This document shows positions 7,652 through 16,176 of a stretch of 64,000 nt of DNA, piece after piece. This DNA comes from Desulfovibrionaceae bacterium (GTDB taxonomy: Bacteria > Desulfobacterota > Desulfovibrionia > Desulfovibrionales > Desulfovibrionaceae), in contig WRHY01000005.1 of assembly GCA_009783025.1 (NCBI GenBank), positions 62,001 through 126,000 of the forward strand, in the 5' to 3' direction. Each line of letters starts with the position of its first letter. Within the stretch, counting starts at the first letter, position 1. A program made the position numbers and the translations under genes. The notes below the pieces were generated by a model that had not been told where the DNA came from, ran no database searches, and worked only from the letters and a program-made list of their open reading frames with translations.

Positions 7652-8370
7652 GCGCGCACCTTCAGTTCCGCGTCCAGGCCAAAGGAGCCGCTCTCGCCGG
7701 TGCGGCGCAGCAGGACATAGCCGCCCGAGGCCAGATCGCCGGGATTGATGATCCGGGTGTTGCCGATGCTATCCTCGGCCCTGGCTTCGTGGATGTGGCC
7801 GCAAAGGCACAGATCCGGTTGGTGTTGTTCGATGAATTCGCGTACTGCGGTACTGCCCACGGGCAGGCCGGAGCGGAGGCGATCGCAGGCCGTGGCATAG
7901 GGGGGCGCGTGCGCGGCCAGCACGAAAACAGGCGTTGCCGCGCAGGCCACGGCCGCCAGTTTCCGGGCCTCGGCATAGGCTGCTTGCAGCCACTCGGCCA
8001 GGCGCTCTTCCGGGTATTCGCCCGGAGTATTGAAAGGAGTGGGGGGCGAATAGCCCACGCCCATGACATACACGCCGGGAAAGAGTTCCGCCGCCTTGGC
8101 ATGCAGGTTCCAGCCCTTTTGCTCCAGCAGGTCCGCGACCTCGCGCCGGTCCATGTTTCCGGCCTGGGCCAGGAGCCTGGGCACGGCCGCGACTAGCGGC
8201 TCAAGCACCCGCAGAGCTTGCTTTGCCCCGCCGGCCAGAGTCAGGTCGCCGGTGACCAGAACGCCGGAGGCTTCCCGCAATTCCGGCAAGGTCTCCAGCA
8301 GCGACAGATCGTCATGAATATCGCCGAATGCCAGCCAGTAAGGCGCGGTGGACGCTACTGCAACGGACAT
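7648..8370 (-). CDS. Calcineurin-like metallophosphoesterase
   Basis: 240 residues from ATG 8370, which follows AGGAGATTGC. Metal-binding motifs: GDIHDD (about 14-19), VLVTGDLT (about 39-46), GNMD, AHAPPY and CGHIHEAR. This matches YfcE/phosphoprotein-phosphatase-like MPE proteins; the substrate is unknown. It overlaps nagZ by 4 bp. The 52-bp space to the divergent cyclo-ligase gene is likely a shared promoter region. Confidence 0.88.
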   Translation of the reverse strand: MSVAVASTAPYWLAFGDIHDDLSLLETLPELREASGVLVTGDLTLAGGAKQALRVLEPLVAAVPRLLAQAGNMDRREVADLLEQKGWNLHAKAAELFPGVYVMGVGYSPPTPFNTPGEYPEERLAEWLQAAYAEARKLAAVACAATPVFVLAAHAPPYATACDRLRSGLPVGSTAVREFIEQHQPDLCLCGHIHEARAEDSIGNTRIINPGDLASGGYVLLRRTGESGSFGLDAELKVRA

Positions 8371-8422
8371 GCAATCTCCTGTTATATTGTACTTTTGCGC
8401 GAGATACTGTAGTGTATCATGT

Positions 8423-9025
8423 ATGCAACCGGAAACCCATGACAGCAAAGCTCCGCAGGACAAGGCCGCATTGCGCGCCGAGATGCGGGCAAAACGGCAG
8501 GCGCTTACGGCAGAGGAACGTCACGCCCTGGCGCAGGCGGCGGCAACGTCTGTGCTGCAAAGCCTGCCCTGGAAAAAAGCGCACAGCGTGGGCCTGTACA
8601 TTGCCGTGCGGGGCGAGATGGACACCAGTCCCCTTTTACAGGCTGCCTGGCAAAGCGGCAAGCAGGTTCTCCTGCCGCAGTGCATGCCGGAAGGACCGGC
8701 CACCATGCGCTTTATGCCCTGTCCGGGACCGGAGATGCTTGCGCCGGGCGCGTTCGGCATCCCGGAACCCTCGTATAATTACGGAATGCCGGAGGTGGCG
8801 CCGGACCTGATTATCGTTCCCGCTGTCGCCTTTGATCGCAAGGGCGCTCGCCTCGGCCAGGGCGGCGGGTTTTACGACCGCTACTTTTTCCGGCCGGAAG
8901 TCGCCGGAGTTCTGCGCCTTGGCTATATCTATGCTTTTCAGCTTGTGGATCATCTGCCGCAAGAACCCTGGGATCTGCCCGTGGACGCCGTGTGCACGGA
9001 GCACGGTATATTATGGACAATATGA
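8423..9025 (+). CDS. 5-formyltetrahydrofolate cyclo-ligase
   Basis: 200 residues. Converts 5-formyl-THF to 5,10-methenyl-THF with ATP in one-carbon metabolism. The family signature RLGQGGGFYDRYF is near residue 150, the N-terminal helix ALRAEMRAKRQAL is typical, and PAVAFDRKG precedes the glycine loop. The start at ATG 8423 is tentative, as no clear Shine-Dalgarno is seen. The stop overlaps the next gene's ATG (ATGA at 9022-9025). Confidence 0.92.
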   Translation: MQPETHDSKAPQDKAALRAEMRAKRQALTAEERHALAQAAATSVLQSLPWKKAHSVGLYIAVRGEMDTSPLLQAAWQSGKQVLLPQCMPEGPATMRFMPCPGPEMLAPGAFGIPEPSYNYGMPEVAPDLIIVPAVAFDRKGARLGQGGGFYDRYFFRPEVAGVLRLGYIYAFQLVDHLPQEPWDLPVDAVCTEHGILWTI

Positions 9026-9897
9026 AGCGCTCCCCCAGGGACGGAACGGGCTGCCTGTATATTCCCTTTGCCTTTCCGGGCGTGCCCGCGGTGGGCTGCG
9101 CTTTTTCCACGGCCTGTGCGGGCAGCGTCAGCATGAACGTAGGTAGCGGCTCAGTTTGGCGTGATACTTCGTCAGGCTTGCTTTGTCCTCCGGGGCAGGA
9201 CCATAAGAGTCCAGCCCCATCGGCCAAAGCCGCGCCTTCCTTGTCTGACTCCAAACTAAGCCGCTACCTGGACGAAGATACCCGGCAGGCTCCGGCCAAC
9301 AGAAGGAGGCTGCTGGACGCGCTTGGCCTTTCCCGCTGGGCCGAACTGAAGCAGGTGCATGGGGACGGCTTTGTGGTTGACGCACGTGAAACTCCGCCGG
9401 ATCAGGCTGCGGAACTGGAGGCGGACGGGCACTGCACCAGGGAAAAGGGGCTGGCCCTGCTGATCAAGACAGCCGACTGCCAGCCGATTCTGTTCGCGGC
9501 TGAGGACGGTTCGGTCGTGGCCGCGCTGCATGCCGGGTGGCGCGGCAATGCCGTGAATTATCCGGCCTCGGGACTGAAGGCCTTTTGCGCCGCCTACGGT
9601 CTGGAGCCGTCCCGCGTGCTGGCCGTGCGCGGACCGAGCCTTGGCCCGGCAGCGGCGGAGTTCGTTAATTTTGCCGCGGAATGGCCGCCGCATTTCGTGG
9701 ATTGGTTCGACGCCCGGCAGAAGACAATGGATCTGTGGCGGCTGACCAGAGACCAGCTTGTCAGCGCGGGCATGCGGGCGGATCGCATTTTCGGGCTGGA
9801 TCTGTGCACCCGTTCCCTGCCGGAACTGTTCTTTTCCCACCGCCTGGGTCATAGCGGGAGGCAGGCGTCTTTGATCTGGATAAAAGAAAAAGCGTAA
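9022..9897 (+). CDS. pgeF: PgeF/LACC1-family protein with in-frame repeat insertion
   Basis: 291 residues. Peptidoglycan editing factor/multicopper-polyphenol-oxidase family (purine nucleoside phosphorylase fold). Ligand motifs are intact: KQVHGDG, KTADCQP and ALHAGWRGN. The family normally runs from the MNVG strand straight to an ANRRRL helix. Here about 45 extra residues intervene (SVWRDTSSGLLCPPG...KAAPSLSD), exactly the translation of a family A repeat at 9142-9268 plus an imperfect 8-base duplication, so the frame is kept. The insert lies in a variable surface loop and activity may survive. The ATG at 9022 overlaps the cyclo-ligase stop. Confidence 0.9.
   Translation: MKRSPRDGTGCLYIPFAFPGVPAVGCAFSTACAGSVSMNVGSGSVWRDTSSGLLCPPGQDHKSPAPSAKAAPSLSDSKLSRYLDEDTRQAPANRRRLLDALGLSRWAELKQVHGDGFVVDARETPPDQAAELEADGHCTREKGLALLIKTADCQPILFAAEDGSVVAALHAGWRGNAVNYPASGLKAFCAAYGLEPSRVLAVRGPSLGPAAAEFVNFAAEWPPHFVDWFDARQKTMDLWRLTRDQLVSAGMRADRIFGLDLCTRSLPELFFSHRLGHSGRQASLIWIKEKA
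9142..9268. repeat. Family A repeat, copy 2, translated inside pgeF
   Basis: 127 bp. Arms GGTAGCGGCTCAGTTTGG / CCAAACTAAGCCGCTACC share the copy-specific GCGG. Flanks TGAACGTA and TGGACGAA match at 6 of 8 bases, consistent with a decayed 8-bp target duplication. 127 + 8 = 135 bp, 45 codons. Confidence 0.92.
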
Positions 9898-9909
9898 AGG
9901 ACAGGCCCT

Positions 9910-10833
9910 CTACCGGATCTTCACCATATTCCTGCCGTTGTTCTTCGCATCATACAGGGCGATGTCGGCGCGTTGCAGAAAACTCTCCCAGGTTTCGCCC
10001 AGGATGTAGCCGGTGCAGCCGATGCTCACGGTCACTTTGGGGACCGGAGAAAAGTCGTGTTCTTCAATGGCCCTGCGCAGCTTTTCCACGGTGCGGACGC
10101 ACTGGCCCAAGGTTGTGAACGGGGTGACGACCGCGAACTCTTCCCCGCCGAAGCGGGCAACAATGTCCTGGCGGCGCAAGGTCTGGCGCAGCAGTTGTCC
10201 CAGAGAGGCCAGCACGGCATCTCCGCAGAGGTGGCCGTACTCATCGTTGACCCGCTTGAAGAAATCGATGTCGATCATGGCGACTGAAAGGGAGGCGGAA
10301 TTTTCCTGGGCGATTTCCATTTCTTTGCCCAGGCGCTCGATAAAGGTTGCCTTGTTCAGGACTTGGGTCAGGCCGTCAAAGGATGACTTGCGCTGATAGG
10401 TTTCCAGGTCCCTGTTCAGGGTGTTGCGTTCCAGCAGTTGTTCCCGCGCCTTGCGCAACACGCGCAGCCGTTCGCGGAAGTCTTCCTTAAGCAGGCGGAT
10501 AATCAGAAAGTGCTCTTCGCCGACAATCACGGCCTGGGCATGTAGGGCCTGTTCGCCGTCGCAGGTTCCGTCCTCCTGCCAGACGCCGCTGTTGATGGAG
10601 CCGGGCAGGTTGCGGATGAAAAACAGTTCCGCGTCGTCAAGAAAATATTCCAGCATGGAGGAATGTTCCCAGGGGCGCGTGCAGGGACCCTCGGCATCAG
10701 AGGGAAAGAGCTCCGCATAAAATTCCGGCACATGTCCGTAAAAGGCGTACTGTCTGGGTCCGGTTCTGCTCAGAACGGCGATTTCGAGCGTTTGCAGAAT
10801 GGTCAGGGCGAGTTCGTTTTTTTCCGTATGCAT
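9910..10833 (-). CDS. Diguanylate cyclase (GGDEF domain)
   Basis: 307 residues. The N-terminal ~135 residues resemble a small sensor region with no TM segment, followed by a helix (KAREQLLERNTLNRDL). The GGDEF domain spans about 150-307, with the intact active motif GGEEF at 229-233 and an RxxD inhibitory site (R220-D223) five residues upstream. It should make cyclic di-GMP and be product-inhibited. It is last in a minus-strand cluster with the GTPase gene, 19 bp downstream of it. Confidence 0.92.
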   Translation of the reverse strand: MHTEKNELALTILQTLEIAVLSRTGPRQYAFYGHVPEFYAELFPSDAEGPCTRPWEHSSMLEYFLDDAELFFIRNLPGSINSGVWQEDGTCDGEQALHAQAVIVGEEHFLIIRLLKEDFRERLRVLRKAREQLLERNTLNRDLETYQRKSSFDGLTQVLNKATFIERLGKEMEIAQENSASLSVAMIDIDFFKRVNDEYGHLCGDAVLASLGQLLRQTLRRQDIVARFGGEEFAVVTPFTTLGQCVRTVEKLRRAIEEHDFSPVPKVTVSIGCTGYILGETWESFLQRADIALYDAKNNGRNMVKIR

Positions 10834-10852
10834 CTCAGGTTACTCCCAAGCC

Positions 10853-11347
10853 CTAAAGCATGGCCTTGGCCAGCCCCATGAAGGCTTCTTCGACGCCCAT
10901 ACCGCTTTTGGCGCTGGTTTTCAGGAAGGAAATGCCTTGGGCGCGCAGGCTCTCAAGGTCCTCTTCGTTGATTTCCCATTCCGGCTCAAGATCCGCCTTG
11001 TTCAGCAAAATATAATGCGGCACCTGCGGCCCGGCCAGGTTAACGGCGATATTGCGCAATTCAAGCGCCACTTGCAGCGTATCCTTGCGTTTGCCGTCAA
11101 CCACCAGGAAGTAGCCCATGGCCCCGCGCAGGTAAGAAATGTTTACATCCACATATAAATCTTTGCCTTCCATGTCCCAGAGCACGAGGGTCACGTCCGT
11201 GCCGTCAACGTTCAGGTCTTTCTTGCTGATCTTGACGCCCACGCTGGACAGGTATTTGTCCGAGAATATGGAGTGCACATACTGCTGGACAAGGGCTGTC
11301 TTTCCTACGGAAAAGGCCCCCAACATGCAGATCTTCTTATTTATCAT
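10853..11347 (-). CDS. Rab/Ras-like small GTPase
   Basis: 164 residues. All guanine-nucleotide motifs are present: P-loop GAFSVGKT (10-17), a switch-II element WDMEGKD (Glu where Gln-61 of Ras would be adjacent), NKAD and TSAKS. It is cytoplasmic with no lipidation site. It sits between an OmpA-domain membrane protein and a diguanylate cyclase on the same strand, suggesting a signalling or polarity module. The partner and GAP/GEF are unknown. Confidence 0.9.
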   Translation of the reverse strand: MINKKICMLGAFSVGKTALVQQYVHSIFSDKYLSSVGVKISKKDLNVDGTDVTLVLWDMEGKDLYVDVNISYLRGAMGYFLVVDGKRKDTLQVALELRNIAVNLAGPQVPHYILLNKADLEPEWEINEEDLESLRAQGISFLKTSAKSGMGVEEAFMGLAKAML

Positions 11348-11377
11348 GTCGTTTCCATGTTAAAAAATCGTTCAAAG

Positions 11378-13267
11378 TCACCGTCTTAAGAGCTCCGGGG
11401 TCGCATCTCCCGCCCTGGAAAGGTGCACCCGCAGTTCAATACGCCGACTGCCCTCATTTTCAGCGGCAGCGCCCGTGCCGCTCTTTTGCGCATATTCCGC
11501 TCCCATGCCGTACAAGGCAACAGGCAGGCTTGAACCCTTGGCGTAGAGCATGGCGGCAATGGTACGCGCCCGGGCCTGGCTGATCTCGTAATTTCGTTTC
11601 TCCTGTCCGGTGGCGTCCGCATGGCCGTATACGGTCAGGCTTACGGCAATGCCCATGTCGGCGGCCAGTTTTTCCAGTGCAACCAGCGTCTCCACGGCCC
11701 TGGTCAGTTTTGGCGCATCCTCGGGTATCGGCGTGTCCTTGCCCAGGGGAAAGCGGATCGAAACAGCCTGCACCTCATGCACCATGGCTGTCAACCGGTC
11801 CATGCGCGGGTCGCTCACCTCCCGCATGTTGATGCTCTGCACGCCGGGCAGGGCCAGGGCTTCCTGCCGGGCCTGGAGCACCCATTCCATGGGAGCGGCG
11901 CCGGAAAAATACAGGGTGCCGTCATCCCCGAAGCGCATGGTCACCGTGGAGGGCGGGTGTATCTTGGACTCCACCCGGCGGGCCACGATGCTCCGTTCAT
12001 AGGAGACCTGGGGAATGATTCTGAAAATATAACGAGAATTATCCACGCCATTTTCCGCCAGAACCTCTTCCGGTGTTCTGGCCAGGTCGTCCTTGAGCAG
12101 AATCACTTCCCAGGGGGCGGTATCGCCCGGTTCGACATGGGCAATCATGAGGCCCGGTTCCCGGCGCAAGGGCTCCAGCCCCTGCCGCATGTTCTCGTAA
12201 AAGGCGCTCCTGACTTCTTCGCGCTGCGCGCTTTCCCGCCGCTCCTGGTAGGAGTCGTATTGGAAAAAGCCGAACCAGCCGATCAGGCCGAGCAGCAGCA
12301 GCACCGGCAAAGCCTTTACCCACAGGGGCAGCGGCTTGTCCTCATCAACAAAGCGCGAGATGAACAGCGCGTCCAGGTAGCGTTTGGCGGATTGAAACGG
12401 TTCGGTATCGCCGGAAAAGGATTCCAGGGGCTCGGCATACTCGATAAGCATGTTTTCCAGCGTGCTCCGCACCTGCTCCCGGAAGCCCGCGGGCGGCGTG
12501 CCCCGGATCTGGCAGGCAATGTACGCCCTGGGGTCTTTTTCCACCAGAAAGGTATATTCCCCGTGCTGGAGAGATTCAAGCTCGCCGCTCTGGCCGCCCG
12601 TGAAACAGTCGCGCACAAAGTCCTGGATGGCGGTCAGCATGGCCGACACCATGCCCGTGTCCTGGGTTTCGCTGTCTTCCGCGGCGGCATGCGCTATTTC
12701 CAGGCCTGTTTCACTGTGGATGAAAAAGACCTGTTCAACCCGGTAGACCAGGGTGTGCAGCAGCACAATTTCACTGAAGGGCTTGCCGGTGCGCATGGCC
12801 TCGAGCCGCCAGCGCAGGCCTTTCCAGGAAAAGGACATTTCCATGCTTTTGTTGAAGCTTTCCAGCATGGAGCGGAAGGTTTCCGCAATGGACTTGCGCA
12901 GGGCCGGACCCATCACCGGGAACAGCACGTTGGTAAAGCGGTGCGGATTTTTACGCAGCGATACCTGGAAGATATTCTCGACAAGAGGCTCGAGCGCGAC
13001 CTGGAGACGGTCGTCTTTATGGGCGCGCAGCAGGAGCGCTTCCGCGACAACGTTGCTGATTTCCTTGGCCTGCGCAGCCGGATCATCAAGCCGCGCCCGA
13101 AGCTGTTCCAGCAGCGCAATTTCCCGCTTGAACAGGAGCGCCCGCAACGACTCCAGCTCCGCATCGGTGGGAACCGGCGGCAGGTCGGGCAGTGACGGCG
13201 CGTCAAGCGACGGCTCACCGGACATCGCGTCGGATACCCAATCGGGCCGCTGTTCTTCAGGCGTCAT
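11378..13267 (-). CDS. Inner-membrane-anchored OmpA-domain protein
   Basis: 629 residues. A helical, probably cytoplasmic N-terminal half (to about 310) precedes one TM segment (WVKALPVLLLLGLIGWFGFF), then a periplasmic region with BON-like features (about 410-480) and an OmpA/MotB peptidoglycan-binding domain at about 515-620 (LTVYGHADATGQEKRNYEIS, ARARTIAAML). This architecture, large cytosolic domain plus TM plus OmpA next to a Rab-like GTPase, recurs in several phyla without an assigned function. The stop lies 30 bp before the GTPase gene. It may link the cell wall to the cytosolic GTPase. Confidence 0.85.
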   Translation of the reverse strand: MTPEEQRPDWVSDAMSGEPSLDAPSLPDLPPVPTDAELESLRALLFKREIALLEQLRARLDDPAAQAKEISNVVAEALLLRAHKDDRLQVALEPLVENIFQVSLRKNPHRFTNVLFPVMGPALRKSIAETFRSMLESFNKSMEMSFSWKGLRWRLEAMRTGKPFSEIVLLHTLVYRVEQVFFIHSETGLEIAHAAAEDSETQDTGMVSAMLTAIQDFVRDCFTGGQSGELESLQHGEYTFLVEKDPRAYIACQIRGTPPAGFREQVRSTLENMLIEYAEPLESFSGDTEPFQSAKRYLDALFISRFVDEDKPLPLWVKALPVLLLLGLIGWFGFFQYDSYQERRESAQREEVRSAFYENMRQGLEPLRREPGLMIAHVEPGDTAPWEVILLKDDLARTPEEVLAENGVDNSRYIFRIIPQVSYERSIVARRVESKIHPPSTVTMRFGDDGTLYFSGAAPMEWVLQARQEALALPGVQSINMREVSDPRMDRLTAMVHEVQAVSIRFPLGKDTPIPEDAPKLTRAVETLVALEKLAADMGIAVSLTVYGHADATGQEKRNYEISQARARTIAAMLYAKGSSLPVALYGMGAEYAQKSGTGAAAENEGSRRIELRVHLSRAGDATPELLRR

Positions 13268-13300
13268 CGCAGGATGGCCCCTTCATAGGAGAGCGCCTCT

Positions 13301-14011
13301 TTAAGCGTCGTCATCAGAGGACGGAGCTTCTCCGCCGCCCTTGACGGACGCTTCGCGTTCCGGCGACTTGGAAACATCCGACCATTGTCCGCTCAGCTTG
13401 AGCGCCGTTTCCGTAAACATGCTGGACAGGGAGGAACGGTATACCATGTCGTGGCGGATCTGCTCGGCCGTTCTGGACAGCACGTTCAGGGCGTCCTGGT
13501 ATTTTTCCTCTATTTTGGCGGAAAGCGCGCTGTTCTCCGTCATCATGAGCTGGCGCAGTTCCCGCTCCGTGGCATCAAGCGTATCAGCCACCTTGCTGTT
13601 TTTCCGCTCAAAGGTTTCCACGGCCGAGGCCAGTTCCTTGGCCAGGTGAGCGATGGCTTCGGCGCGCTCGCGCTGCTCGTTCTTGAGGCCTTCGGAACGT
13701 TCGCGCTGTTCACTCTTGACGGCTTCGGCGCGTTCGCGCTGCTCGTCCTTCAGGGCGCTGTCCCGTTCCGACTGCTCTTCCTTCAGACGGTGCAGCAGCG
13801 AGGACATCTCGCTCTTCATGAAGTTTTCCAGAGAATCCAGGCGGGTTTTCAAGGCTTCACGAACATCGGCGATTTTCCGCTCAAAGCGCTCATCCTGGCG
13901 CTGAAAGCGGATATCCACCTCTTTCATCTGGGTACCGAAAAGCAGTTCGCGCACCTGCTCCATGGGAGCGGCATCCTGGACATACTCAGAATTGTTGCTA
14001 CGCTTTGTCAT
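13301..14011 (-). CDS. Coiled-coil protein with 11-residue repeats
   Basis: 236 residues, highly charged. The stretch at about 75-115 carries tandem 11-residue repeats of the form xEQRERxEGLK (DEQRERAEAVK, SEQRERSEGLK, NEQRERAEAIA), typical of a right-handed or long helical coiled coil. There is no signal peptide or TM segment. It is directly upstream of the OmpA-domain gene (33 bp) and is likely its cytosolic partner or a scaffold of the GTPase cluster. Confidence 0.8.
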   Translation of the reverse strand: MTKRSNNSEYVQDAAPMEQVRELLFGTQMKEVDIRFQRQDERFERKIADVREALKTRLDSLENFMKSEMSSLLHRLKEEQSERDSALKDEQRERAEAVKSEQRERSEGLKNEQRERAEAIAHLAKELASAVETFERKNSKVADTLDATERELRQLMMTENSALSAKIEEKYQDALNVLSRTAEQIRHDMVYRSSLSSMFTETALKLSGQWSDVSKSPEREASVKGGGEAPSSDDDA

Positions 14012-14032
14012 TGCAAATCTCTCTTTACAGGC

Positions 14033-14710
14033 TTAGTCGGTAAACTCACAGCCCTTGGCCGTCAGCAAAGGATCCACCCAGCTTCTGTCCCAGGAACCGT
14101 TTTTGATTCCGGCAATAATTCCGGCTTCTTCTTTATATTGCAGACGCGCTTTTGCCGCAACATCCGCCGCGTCAGCGGGGCTGACCACCACCACGCCGTC
14201 AGCGTCGCCCGCGATAATATCGCCGGGATGCACGGCCAGTCCGCCGCAACTCACGGGAAAATTGATTTCGCCTCCGCCTTCCCTGAGCGGGCCGTTGGGG
14301 TTCACGCCCGCGGCATAGACCGGAAAATCCAGGGCGCTGATGCTGTCATAATCCCGGATACAGCCGTCAATGACCAGACCGGCCAAGCCCCGTTTGCGGC
14401 ACCACAGCGCCATCAGTTCGCCGGCGACCGCGCAGCCGGTATAGCCGCCGCCATCCAGCACAATCACATCGCCCGGTTCGGCCATGTCCATGGCTTTGTG
14501 CAGCATGAGGCTGTCGCCGGGCCGGACGCGCACGGTCAGGGCCACGCCGAGTAGCGGCGTCCGGTTCATGGCTCTGATGCGCGCATCCATGCAGGCCGTG
14601 CGCTTCATGTTGTCCCCGATAACGGCCGCCGGAAGACCGGCAAACAAGGCAACCAAAGCCGGATCCGGACGGCGGATGGTTTTTTTAATACGGAATCCGG
14701 GGCTGGACAT
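14033..14710 (-). CDS. RraA/HMG-aldolase family protein
   Basis: 225 residues. Contains the family core: GVALTVRVRPGDSLMLHKA, GDVIVLDGGGYTGCAVAGEL, and the metal/substrate loop GLAGLVIDGCIRDYDSI, then HPGDIIAGDADGVVVV. Members include 4-hydroxy-4-methyl-2-oxoglutarate aldolases, oxaloacetate decarboxylases and the RNase E regulator RraA, so the substrate cannot be fixed. The GxxxGxxxxDGxxRD residues needed for aldolase activity appear present. ATG 14710 follows AGGAA. Confidence 0.85.
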   Translation of the reverse strand: MSSPGFRIKKTIRRPDPALVALFAGLPAAVIGDNMKRTACMDARIRAMNRTPLLGVALTVRVRPGDSLMLHKAMDMAEPGDVIVLDGGGYTGCAVAGELMALWCRKRGLAGLVIDGCIRDYDSISALDFPVYAAGVNPNGPLREGGGEINFPVSCGGLAVHPGDIIAGDADGVVVVSPADAADVAAKARLQYKEEAGIIAGIKNGSWDRSWVDPLLTAKGCEFTD

Positions 14711-14811
14711 AGTGGAATATTCCTAACCGGCAATGAACGGCAATGAAATGCGGTCGGAGCCGAAGAGATGCGTGTCGTTACTTGCTCCCTTACCCGCGTA
14801 AAGTGGAATTG

Positions 14812-15402
14812 TCAATATAACGGCCTGAATATGCCGCGTATGCATACGCATGGCCTGTCGTTTTCGTTTCCTTCAAGAGCGAGCCGCACCAGCAGGCCCG
14901 CTTCCGCTGCGCGATCGAGCAGCGCGTTCAACTCCGTTGCCTTGGCCCGGACGGCTTTTGCCAGTTCCCGCTCGGTAAGCGGCGTGTTTTCCGGTTCGGC
15001 AATCTGTTCAGGTTCGCCCGGTTCCCGCGCGGCCGCGCGATCCAGTTCGACCCGCATGGACGAAGCATCCTTGATGCGCAGATACCCGGTGCTGGAGTGG
15101 TATTCTTCCGGCATGTCAGGGAAAAAAGGACTGCCGTGGGGCGTGCTGAAGATGATGCGCGCGCCGTCCATGCCGCGATCCATGAACCATTCGTGGTACT
15201 CGGCCGGGATACGCACGGCCAGCACCCCGGCCTCCAGGGGGTGGAAATGGAGGGGAAAAAGCAGATACTCCTTGCCCTGGTGTGATTTTCCGTAAATCTC
15301 CAGGCCGGTGGCGTCCGTGCGCAGCACCTCGAAATCCGACCCGCACATGAGACGGAGCGGTTCGGCCTGGCTGTGATGTTCAATATCAATGAGCAGGGTC
15401 AT
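14812..15402 (-). CDS. Hypothetical protein
   Basis: 196 residues from ATG 15402 (AGGAAG upstream). Not recognised. The N-terminal two thirds look like a compact beta-rich domain (LRLMCGSDFEVLRTDATGLE, FPLHFHPLEAGVLAVRIP). The C-terminal third is helical and acidic (PLTERELAKAVRAKATELN). No signal peptide, TM segment or Cys cluster is seen. It is transcribed divergently from the exported protein at 15542. Confidence 0.65.
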   Translation of the reverse strand: MTLLIDIEHHSQAEPLRLMCGSDFEVLRTDATGLEIYGKSHQGKEYLLFPLHFHPLEAGVLAVRIPAEYHEWFMDRGMDGARIIFSTPHGSPFFPDMPEEYHSSTGYLRIKDASSMRVELDRAAAREPGEPEQIAEPENTPLTERELAKAVRAKATELNALLDRAAEAGLLVRLALEGNENDRPCVCIRGIFRPLY

Positions 15403-15492
15403 TATTGCTTCCTTATACAATGCGAATATACTTTCGTTGGCAAAAAATGGGGATTTGTCAAGGGACTATTGCTTCGATCTTTGGATATACCC

Positions 15493-15521
15493 TTGACAGA
15501 ATCGCACGAAAATCATACTCG
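15493..15521 (+). promoter_or_regulatory. Promoter of exported protein gene
   Basis: TTGACA (15493-15498), 17-bp spacer, TACTCG (15516-15521). The -10 box overlaps the candidate GTG at 15521, which argues for the GTG at 15542 as the real start. Confidence 0.5.
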
Positions 15522-15541
15522 TGAAAGGACGAGGTTTTATC

Positions 15542-16012
15542 GTGAGAGTCTCTCTTCTGTCCTTTCCGCTCGGGTTTTCCCTGTTCGCGCTCCTCTGCGG
15601 CGCGGCCTGGGGCGTTGAGCCTGTCCAGACCTTTACTGTTCCGGCCGAGGAACAGGGGGGTTGGGTGCGCGTGTCTCCGGGAGCCCGTCCGGCCTATGTG
15701 GGCATTCACGGCGGCACGGCCCCGGTCAGTCTGCGTATTGCTCCCGACGGCTCGGTCATCGCGGTTACCGGCCACTCCGGCAACGATTTCACGCAGATTC
15801 TCCATAACCGGCCCCCGGACGGAGCCGCGCTGCCGGACTTTTCCACCGGCGCTTCCGTTCAGGCGGCGCTCCTGCCTGTCGGGCTGGACCTTTCCGCCAC
15901 TGCGCCTCTTGCGCCTGAAGGCAGGCCGGAGATCAAGACCGCCGGGCGCGCCTTCAAGCCTCTGAAGCTGGGCAGCTACAAGCGGGTGCTGCGCAAGCCG
16001 GGTAACGTATAA
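15542..16012 (+). CDS. Exported hypothetical protein
   Basis: 156 residues from GTG 15542, with GACGAGG about 7 bp upstream. A clear signal peptide (LLSFPLGFSLFALLCGAAWG, cleavage near residue 24) precedes a beta-rich mature part (PVSLRIAPDGSVIAVTGHSG). No catalytic motif or family is recognised. The lone position before a family A repeat and a transporter gene gives no functional clue. Confidence 0.6.
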   Translation: MRVSLLSFPLGFSLFALLCGAAWGVEPVQTFTVPAEEQGGWVRVSPGARPAYVGIHGGTAPVSLRIAPDGSVIAVTGHSGNDFTQILHNRPPDGAALPDFSTGASVQAALLPVGLDLSATAPLAPEGRPEIKTAGRAFKPLKLGSYKRVLRKPGNV

Positions 16013-16045
16013 GGCATGGGATGCCCGCCTGAAGACCGGCTTTTC

Positions 16046-16172
16046 GGTAGTGGCTCATTTTGTCGTCAGACGAGGAAGGCGCAGCTTTGGGCGATGGGGC
16101 TGGACTCTTCTGGTCCTGCCCCGGAGCACAAAGCAAGCCTGACGATGGATCACGGCAAAATGAGCCGCTACC
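16046..16172. repeat. Family A repeat, copy 3, adjoining MFS gene start
   Basis: 127 bp, orientation opposite to copy 1. Arms GGTAGTGGCTCATTTTG / CAAAATGAGCCGCTACC share CATTTTG instead of the usual CAGTTTG. It ends 4 bp before the transporter ATG and is open in that frame. Confidence 0.9.
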
Positions 16173-16176
16173 GGCC

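Noticed and set aside
8811..9254. Minus-strand frame over pgeF and the family A repeat
   Set aside because: It opens only because the repeat is stop-poor on both strands; the downstream part is shadow of the cyclo-ligase gene.
11621..13195. 524-codon plus-strand frame opposite the OmpA-domain gene
   Set aside because: Shadow frame. The minus-strand protein has clear TM and OmpA motifs.
16060..16176. Treating the family A repeat as a normal N-terminal part of the transporter
   Set aside because: The repeat is mobile and the ATG at 16177 gives a normal family N-terminus. An extended start remains only a possibility.
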